Translations under genes and position numbers: made by a program | The notes under the pieces: model-generated | Told to the model about the DNA's origin: nothing | What the model saw: only the letters and a program-made list of their open reading frames with translations | Databases searched by the model: none | Assembly (NCBI GenBank): GCA_902789835.1 | Contig: CADAPN010000147.1 | Span: 1-11,113 of the forward strand | Length of the DNA stretch: 11,113 bases | Direction: 5' to 3' | DNA from: Oscillospiraceae bacterium | GTDB taxonomy: Bacteria > Bacillota_A > Clostridia > Oscillospirales > Oscillospiraceae | Part shown: piece by piece, positions 7,197 to 11,113 of the stretch | Layout of the letters: every line of letters starts with the position of its first letter | Position numbering within the stretch: the stretch's first letter is position 1

Positions 7197-7233
7197 GCAT
7201 CTGCCCGGAACGGGAATCCCGCCGGGCGGATGC
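7197..7233 (-). other. Long hairpin just downstream of rpsN
   Basis: An interrupted inverted repeat begins about 7 nt after the rpsN stop. The outer arms are GCATC (7197-7201) and GATGC (7229-7233), then one mismatch, then GCCCGG (7203-7208) and CCGGGC (7222-7227), then CGGG (7211-7214) and CCCG (7218-7221) around a 3-nt loop. This gives about 15 base pairs with one mismatch and a 2-nt bulge. There is no T-run after it on the transcribed strand, so it is not a textbook terminator. It could protect or process the mRNA, or take part in regulation of the distal spc genes; the role is inference. Confidence 0.7.
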
Positions 7234-7240
7234 GCGCGGT

Positions 7241-7426
7241 TTAGAAGCTGGCTTTTCTGACGCCCGGGATCTGGCCCTTGTAGGCCAGCTCGCGGAAGCA
7301 GATACGGCAGATGCCGTAGTTGCGCAGATAGGCGTGAGGACGGCCGCAGATCTTGCAGCGGTTATACTTGCGGGTAGAGAACTTTGCGTCTCTCTGCTGC
7401 TTGAGAATCATCGATTTCTTAGCCAT
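7241..7426 (-). CDS. rpsN: 30S ribosomal protein S14 (uS14), zinc-binding type
   Basis: The 61-residue product is the short zinc-type S14 (called rpsZ or rpsN1 in some annotations). CKIC at residues 24-27 and CRIC at 40-43 make the Cys4 zinc site, and the protein ends [12 protein letters not shown]14 is a late-assembling protein of the small-subunit head. An upstream ATG in the same frame would add eight residues, but TAAGGAGGA sits between the two and directly serves the MAKKSM start chosen here. Its position between rplE and rpsH is standard. A 145-nt gap with hairpins follows it, which is unusual for this tightly packed operon. Confidence 0.97.
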   Translation of the reverse strand: MAKKSMILKQQRDAKFSTRKYNRCKICGRPHAYLRNYGICRICFRELAYKGQIPGVRKASF

Positions 7427-7439
7427 GTTTTCTTCCTCC

Positions 7440-7979
7440 TTAGCCGACAAACGGAGCGCCCATCAGACGCAGAAGCTCGCGTGCTTCCTCATCGGTCTTT
7501 GCGGTCGTGGTGATGGCAATGTTCATGCCGCGCAGTTTCTCAATCTTGTCATACTCGATCTCGGGGAAGATGATCTGCTCCTTCAGGCCGAGGCTGTAGT
7601 TGCCGCGTCCGTCGAAAGCATCGGCCGAGATGCCGCGGAAGTCACGCACACGGGGCAGCGCCACGTTCAGAAGCCTGTCCAGGAACTCCCACATGCGGTC
7701 CTGGCGAAGGGTGACCTTCACGCCGACCTTCATGCCTTCACGCAGCTTGAAGTTGGCGACCGACTTTCTCGCCGTTGTCGCAACCGCATGCTGGCCGGTG
7801 ATGGCCGAGATGTCCTTGATGACGGCATCGAGAGCCTTGGCATTGTCCTTGCAGTCGCCGCAGCCGACCGAGACGACGATCTTGTCAATTCTCGGGATCT
7901 GCATGACGGACTTGTACTGGAACTTCTCCATGAGAGCGGGAGCAACTTCCTTCACATACTTTTCCTTCATTCTGGTCAT
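7440..7979 (-). CDS. rplE: 50S ribosomal protein L5 (uL5)
   Basis: This 179-residue protein has the normal L5 length. Family landmarks are [11 protein letters not shown] near residues 46-56, the RDFRGIS motif at 112-118 and [19 protein letters not shown] at 122-140. L5 binds 5S rRNA and the P-site tRNA region. The ATG at 7979 was chosen over an ATG three codons later because AAGGAG lies about 10 nt upstream of it; from the later ATG the distance would be 19 nt. It follows rplX closely and is followed by rpsN, as in other Bacillota. No disruption is visible. Confidence 0.97.
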   Translation of the reverse strand: MTRMKEKYVKEVAPALMEKFQYKSVMQIPRIDKIVVSVGCGDCKDNAKALDAVIKDISAITGQHAVATTARKSVANFKLREGMKVGVKVTLRQDRMWEFLDRLLNVALPRVRDFRGISADAFDGRGNYSLGLKEQIIFPEIEYDKIEKLRGMNIAITTTAKTDEEARELLRLMGAPFVG

Positions 7980-7999
7980 GATTTCAGTTCTCCTTTCTC

Positions 8000-8305
8000 T
8001 CAGACTTCTGCGCCGCACTTCTTGCAGATGCGGGTCTTCTTTCCGTTCTCGACCTTGAAGCCGACACGGGTGGCCTTGCCGCACTTCGGGCAGACCAGCT
8101 GAACCTTGGACGCATAGATGGGGGTTTCAAGCTTGATGATGCCGCCCTCTTCGCCCTGCTTGCGGGGCTTCTGATGCTTGGTGGCAACATTGACGCCTTC
8201 CACTATGACCTTTGCGCCCTTCGGATCGGCACTCAGAACCTTCCCCTGTTTCCCCTTGTCCTTGCCGGAGAGAACAACGACCTTATCGTCTTTTTTAATC
8301 TTCAT
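8000..8305 (-). CDS. rplX: 50S ribosomal protein L24 (uL24) with zinc-ribbon cysteines
   Basis: The product is 101 residues. [20 protein letters not shown] at the start is the KOW domain of L24, and [15 protein letters not shown] (residues 34-47) is also conserved. L24 is an assembly initiator that binds the 5' region of 23S rRNA. Residues 72-75 (CPKC) and 94-97 (CKKC) form two CxxC pairs that probably bind zinc, a C-terminal arrangement that occurs in many but not all bacterial L24 proteins. It is placed between rplN and rplE as expected. GGAGGATAC precedes the ATG. Confidence 0.96.
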   Translation of the reverse strand: MKIKKDDKVVVLSGKDKGKQGKVLSADPKGAKVIVEGVNVATKHQKPRKQGEEGGIIKLETPIYASKVQLVCPKCGKATRVGFKVENGKKTRICKKCGAEV

Positions 8306-8320
8306 TGTCCGTATCCTCCA

Positions 8321-8692
8321 TCAGATCACTTCGGGAGCCAGAGACAGGATCTTCATGTATTCCTTGTCACGAAGCTCGCGGGCCACGGGCCCGAAAATGC
8401 GGGTCCCGCGGGGGTTCTTGTCGCCGGTGTTGATGAGCACGGCAGCGTTCTCATCAAAGCGGACATAGGTGCCGTCTGCGCGGCGAACCGGCTTGACGGT
8501 GCGGACGACAACCGCTTTCACGACATCGCCCTTCTTCACAGAGCCGCCGGGCGCGGCCTTGCGCACCGAGCAGACGATCACATCGCCGATGCTCGCATAC
8601 TTGCGCCGGGAGCCGCCCAGAACGCGGATGCATTTCAGTTCTTTGGCGCCGGTATTGTCGGCAACCTTCAGATATGTTTCCTGTTGAATCAT
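8321..8692 (-). CDS. rplN: 50S ribosomal protein L14 (uL14)
   Basis: This is a 123-residue protein beginning [20 protein letters not shown], the conserved L14 N-terminus. [12 protein letters not shown] (residues 77-88) and [20 protein letters not shown] (97-115, quoted in part) are strongly conserved family segments. L14 contacts 16S helix 14 at an intersubunit bridge, and it is also the docking site for the silencing factor RsfS. It is the first gene of the classical spc segment. The ribosome binding site (AAGGAGGC) lies directly after the rpsQ stop. Length and sequence are normal. Confidence 0.97.
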   Translation of the reverse strand: MIQQETYLKVADNTGAKELKCIRVLGGSRRKYASIGDVIVCSVRKAAPGGSVKKGDVVKAVVVRTVKPVRRADGTYVRFDENAAVLINTGDKNPRGTRIFGPVARELRDKEYMKILSLAPEVI

Positions 8693-8706
8693 TCTCTGTT
8701 GCCTCC

Positions 8707-8970
8707 TTACTTGGCCTTCTCAACGATCTCGACCACGCGCCATCTCTTGTCCTTGGACAGGGGGCGGGTCTCCATCACGCGGACGATATCGCCGACGCCG
8801 CATTCGTTGTTCTCGTCATGCGCCTTCAGGCGGTAGGTCCGTCCGATAATCTTCTTGTAGGTCTTGTGTGCAACGCGGTCTTCCACGATCACAACGACCG
8901 TCTTGTCCATCTTGTCAGAGACAACCTTGCCTACGCGGGTCTTACGGGAAGTAGTTCTTTCGTTATTCAT
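8707..8970 (-). CDS. rpsQ: 30S ribosomal protein S17 (uS17)
   Basis: The product is 87 residues, normal for bacterial S17. [19 protein letters not shown] (residues 12-30) is the start of the OB-fold. The signature [20 protein letters not shown] occupies residues 60-79. S17 is a primary 16S rRNA-binding protein of the small-subunit body. It lies between rpmC and rplN, as in the standard order, 14 nt after the rpmC stop. GAGGAGGT lies upstream of the ATG and overlaps the rpmC stop region. Nothing about it is irregular. Confidence 0.97.
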   Translation of the reverse strand: MNNERTTSRKTRVGKVVSDKMDKTVVVIVEDRVAHKTYKKIIGRTYRLKAHDENNECGVGDIVRVMETRPLSKDKRWRVVEIVEKAK

Positions 8971-8984
8971 TCCTGCTTACCTCC

Positions 8985-9173
8985 TCAGTTCTGCTTCTCG
9001 CGCAGCACGGTCTTCACGCGAGCGATATCACGGCGGGTCGCGGAGATCCGTGTGGGATTGTCAAGATGATTGGTGGCATGCTGCATGCGGAGCATGAACA
9101 GGTCCTTCTTCAGATCGACGAGGGTCTTCTCGAGCTCTTCGACGGACTTGGAACGGATTTCATTAACCTTCAT
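8985..9173 (-). CDS. rpmC: 50S ribosomal protein L29 (uL29)
   Basis: This 62-residue protein begins [20 protein letters not shown], with [15 protein letters not shown] and the closing segment [20 protein letters not shown], the usual two-helix L29 pattern. L29 lies at the polypeptide exit on the large subunit, next to L23, where the trigger factor and signal recognition particle dock. The start lies inside the 3' end of rplP, an 11-nt overlap, and the ribosome binding site is weak (GGTGGTGA in the rplP coding sequence), so expression is probably coupled to rplP. An ATG one codon upstream (9176) is an equally possible start and would add one Met. Confidence 0.94.
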   Translation of the reverse strand: MKVNEIRSKSVEELEKTLVDLKKDLFMLRMQHATNHLDNPTRISATRRDIARVKTVLREKQN

Positions 9174-9603
9174 CATCTTCACCACCATTCTCTGTCTCTG
9201 CCTTCGCGACGATCTTGGTCTTGATCGGCAGCTTGTGGCTGGCCAGACGCAGCGCCTCACGGGCAACATCTTCCGGAACACCGGCAATCTCAAACATCAC
9301 TCTGCCGGGCTTGACAACGCTGACCCAGTATTCGGGCGCGCCTTTACCGGAACCCATACGGGTCTCGGCCGGCTTCGCGGTAACCGGCTTATCCGGGAAA
9401 ATCTTGATCCAGACCTGGCCGCCGCGCTTGGTGTAGCGCGTCATGGCGATACGGGCTGCCTCGATCTGATTCGAGGTGATCCAGCCGGGCTCCTGTGCGG
9501 CGAGGCCGAACTCACCGTAGGTCACGCTGTTGCCGCGGGTAGCCTTGCCCTTCATGCGGCCGCGCTGAACTCTGCGGTATTTGACTCTCTTGGGCATTAA
9601 CAT
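9163..9603 (-). CDS. rplP: 50S ribosomal protein L16 (uL16)
   Basis: The product is 146 residues and begins [19 protein letters not shown], characteristic of L16. The signature [13 protein letters not shown] lies at residues 82-94, and [26 protein letters not shown] follows near 104-129 (quoted in part: [13 protein letters not shown]). L16 binds 23S rRNA near the A-site tRNA and is a late-assembly protein. I chose the ATG overlapping the rpsC stop (TGATG) because GGAGG lies 9 nt upstream of it; the second ATG, two codons later, would be 15 nt away. The protein ends in a short acidic tail (ENGGEDDEG). Its last codons overlap the start of rpmC. Confidence 0.96.
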   Translation of the reverse strand: MLMPKRVKYRRVQRGRMKGKATRGNSVTYGEFGLAAQEPGWITSNQIEAARIAMTRYTKRGGQVWIKIFPDKPVTAKPAETRMGSGKGAPEYWVSVVKPGRVMFEIAGVPEDVAREALRLASHKLPIKTKIVAKAETENGGEDDEG

Positions 9604-10451
9604 CAGTTGTTGCCTCCTTCCTTCACGGGAGCAGCCGGGCGGGGTCCGCGGTTGTAGCCGCCCTGACCCGCAGGTCTGCTGCCGTAGCCCTGACGGCGCT
9701 CGCCGCCCTGGCCGCGGTCACGGTTGAATCCGCCCGGACGGCGATCGCCCTGACGGCGGTCGTCTCTGCGGCGGCGCTCGCCTGCCGGCTTCGAAAGATC
9801 CATCGTGCGCGGGGTTGTGCGCAGGGTCTGGGAGAGGACCTCGCCTTTGTAGATCCAGACCTTGACGCCGATGCGGCCGTAGGTCGTGTTGGCCTCGGCA
9901 AAGCCGTAGTCGATGTCGGCACGGATGGTCTGCAGGGGGATGGTTCCCTCGTGATAGGTCTCGCTTCTGGCAATCTCAGCACCGCCGAGACGGCCGCCGC
10001 ACTTGACCTTGATGCCGCGGGCGCCCATTCTCATGGCGCGGCCCATGGCGTTCTTCATCGCACGGCGGAAGCCGATGCGCTTCTCATGCGCGATGTTCTC
10101 GGCAACCAGCTGCGCGTTGGTGTCGGGGGTGCGGATCTCGACGATCGAGAGAGCGACGGGCTTGCCGATCAGCTTTTCCACTTCCTGGCGGAGACGCTCG
10201 ATCTCCTGGCCGCCCTTGCCGATCACGACGCCGGGTCTGGCGCAGTGAATGTAGATGCGGACCTTGGAGGAGTCGCGCTCGATCTCGATGGTGGGGACAC
10301 CGGCGGAATAAAGGGTCTTCTTCAGATACCCGCGGATTTTGAAATCCTCAACAATCAGGTCGCCGACCTTGTCTTCTCTGGCATACCATCTGGAATCCCA
10401 GTCCTTAATAACACCGACGCGAAGGCCGTGCGGATTTACTTTCTGTCCCAT
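9603..10451 (-). CDS. rpsC: 30S ribosomal protein S3 (uS3) with long Arg/Gly-rich tail
   Basis: This 282-residue protein begins [20 protein letters not shown], the typical S3 start. A KH RNA-binding domain carries GKGG at residues 78-81. The C-terminal S3 domain follows, with [17 protein letters not shown] near 148-164 and [14 protein letters not shown] near 191-204. S3 lies at the mRNA entry channel and contributes to helicase activity. Family members are commonly about 210-240 residues; here residues from about 223 onward form a low-complexity tail rich in Arg, Gly, Asp and Gln, which explains the extra length. The ATG has GGAAGGAGG upstream. The TGA stop overlaps the rplP start (TGATG), suggesting translational coupling. 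It is intact apart from the unusual tail. Confidence 0.97.
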   Translation of the reverse strand: MGQKVNPHGLRVGVIKDWDSRWYAREDKVGDLIVEDFKIRGYLKKTLYSAGVPTIEIERDSSKVRIYIHCARPGVVIGKGGQEIERLRQEVEKLIGKPVALSIVEIRTPDTNAQLVAENIAHEKRIGFRRAMKNAMGRAMRMGARGIKVKCGGRLGGAEIARSETYHEGTIPLQTIRADIDYGFAEANTTYGRIGVKVWIYKGEVLSQTLRTTPRTMDLSKPAGERRRRDDRRQGDRRPGGFNRDRGQGGERRQGYGSRPAGQGGYNRGPRPAAPVKEGGNN

Positions 10452-10468
10452 AATTCTGCCTCCTTCCC

Positions 10469-10757
10469 TCAGTCTCTCTCAGCCACGGCGATCATGATGT
10501 GGCTGGTGCGTTTGTTGATGCTAGGTCTCGGCAACATAGAGCTTTTCAGGATCCATCTCAAAGTTGTTCTCGGCATTCGCCATCGCACTCTTGAGGACCT
10601 TGACCATCAGCTCGCAGCCGGCCTTCGGCGTGTTCTGCATCATGGCCATGGCGACTTTTGCGTCCTTGCCGCGGATCATGTTGCAGATGATCTCGACCTT
10701 GCGGGGAGAAATGCGTGCGTATTTGTGCTCCGCACGGGCAATCTTTTTCTCATCCAT
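10469..10757 (-). pseudogene. rplV: 50S ribosomal protein L22 (uL22), internal deletion with frameshift
   Basis: The first frame, from ATG at 10757, gives 78 residues and stops at TAG (10521-10523). It is clearly L22: HKYARISPRKVEII near residues 11-24, then NTPKAGCELMVKVLKSAMANAENN (42-65) ending KLYVAET. About 17 more L22 residues, [17 protein letters not shown], are encoded in the +1 frame and end at TGA (10469-10471). The roughly 19-20 residues that normally join these pieces are absent; they form the beta-hairpin that reaches into the peptide exit tunnel. The family is usually 110-115 residues. The start has a strong AAGGAGGAG site, and the rpsC ribosome binding site follows the distal stop. 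As sequenced the gene cannot make full-length L22. An assembly error is likely, since L22 is normally essential. Confidence 0.9.
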
Positions 10758-10769
10758 TGCTTCTCCTCC

Positions 10770-11042
10770 TTACTTGCCGGTCTTGCTTCCGGCGTGGCCG
10801 CGGAACGTACGGGTCGGCGCAAATTCGCCGAGCTTGTGTCCGACCATATCCTCGGTGACATATACGGGAACATGGCGGCGTCCGTCATGGACGGCAATCG
10901 TATGTCCGACAAAGGACGGGAAAATCGTAGAGGCGCGGGACCAGGTCTTGATGACCTGCTTGTTTCCGCTCTGGTTCATCTTGTCGACCTTCTTCAGCAG
11001 CTCGGGAGCGGCGTAGGGGCCTTTCTTGATACTTCTGCTCAT
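10770..11042 (-). CDS. rpsS: 30S ribosomal protein S19 (uS19)
   Basis: The product is 90 residues, close to the usual S19 length, and begins [10 protein letters not shown]. It contains the conserved stretch [19 protein letters not shown] (residues 31-49) and the family motif around residues 58-80 ([20 protein letters not shown] then TRTF). S19 sits in the head of the small subunit, where it pairs with S13 and contacts the A-site finger of the large subunit. The ATG is preceded by TAAGGAGGG about 8 nt upstream, which overlaps the rplB stop codon. It lies between rplB and rplV as in other S10 operons and appears complete and undamaged. Confidence 0.97.
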   Translation of the reverse strand: MSRSIKKGPYAAPELLKKVDKMNQSGNKQVIKTWSRASTIFPSFVGHTIAVHDGRRHVPVYVTEDMVGHKLGEFAPTRTFRGHAGSKTGK

Positions 11043-11056
11043 TTCGTTTTCCCTCC

Positions 11057-11113
11057 TTACTTCGCGTTGCGGCGCTTGACGATGAACTTATCGGTGCGGT
11101 TCTTCGTCTTGCG
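11057..11113 (-). CDS. rplB: 50S ribosomal protein L2 (uL2), C-terminal end only
   Basis: Only the last 18 codons and a TAA stop are in the window; the gene runs off the right edge. The visible residues end in [14 protein letters not shown], which matches the conserved basic C-terminus of L2, the 23S rRNA-binding protein near the peptidyl transferase centre. The position directly upstream of rpsS is the normal place for rplB in the S10 operon. The rpsS ribosome binding site follows immediately after its stop codon. The fragment is short, but the tail and the gene order together make the call safe. Confidence 0.9.
   Translation of the reverse strand, partial: RKTKNRTDKFIVKRRNAK

Noticed and set aside
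7197..7233. Rho-independent terminator after rpsN
   Set aside because: The stem is strong, but no T-run follows on the transcribed strand, and essential co-operonic genes lie downstream.
7096..7240. Promoter between rpsN and rpsH (TTGACC and TTGAAA stretches)
   Set aside because: The spacing to any -10-like hexamer is wrong; no convincing pair was found.
10515..10530. Programmed +1 frameshifting at ACC-TAG-C in rplV, or similar recoding in rpmD and secY
   Set aside because: Recoding would not restore the missing conserved residues, the three sites need different shifts, and no shared slippery motif is visible. An indel is simpler.
1..11113. CRISPR array, transposon, tRNA or phage elements
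   Set aside because: No repeat-spacer pattern, transposase, terminal inverted repeats or tRNA-like structure was seen; the window is filled by housekeeping genes.

Overview
The window is a stretch of the conserved S10-spc-alpha ribosomal-protein supercluster, and every gene lies on the minus strand. In transcription order (from high to low coordinates) it reads: rplB (3' end only), rpsS, rplV, rpsC, rplP, rpmC, rpsQ, rplN, rplX, rplE, rpsN, rpsH, rplF, rplR, rpsE, rpmD, rplO, secY, adk, map, infA, rpmJ, rpsM, rpsK, rpsD. rpoA would be expected just beyond position 1. The block adk-map-infA-rpmJ-rpsM-rpsK-rpsD, the 61-residue zinc-type S14, the short cysteine-poor S4 and the Cys4 adenylate kinase all fit Bacillota. 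The S4 and SecY sequences and the high GC content suggest a GC-rich member of class Clostridia. The genus cannot be read from this window.

Layout. Positions 7241-11113 hold the end of the S10 block and the start of the spc block. Positions 3410-7095 hold the rest of spc through secY. Positions 1743-3396 hold adk, map and infA, and positions 23-1709 hold rpmJ and the alpha-type genes. Most genes are separated by 1-25 nt or overlap, and nearly all have a strong GGAGG-type ribosome binding site. Two gaps break the packing: about 145 nt between rpsN and rpsH (7096-7240) and about 168 nt between rpmJ and rpsM (1428-1595). Both contain clear inverted repeats, and the second also contains a 7-bp tandem repeat. 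Neither hairpin is followed by a T-run on the transcribed strand, so neither looks like a classical intrinsic terminator.

Function. The genes encode ribosomal subunit proteins, the Sec translocation channel SecY, adenylate kinase, methionine aminopeptidase and initiation factor IF-1. Together they cover ribosome assembly, translation initiation, N-terminal processing and protein export.

The main anomaly is damage to three essential or near-essential genes whose neighbours are intact. rplV lacks an internal segment of roughly 55-60 nt, coding for the L22 tunnel hairpin. rpmD lacks roughly 70 nt. secY carries three lesions: a 1-nt loss in a G/C homopolymer, a perfect 17-bp tandem duplication, and a deletion of roughly 70 nt removing the last membrane helix. 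In each case the downstream remainder is still recognisable in another frame. The most economical explanation is assembly or sequencing error in a draft or metagenomic contig; real mutation cannot be excluded from sequence alone. I see no sign of a new defence, mobile or biosynthetic system here.
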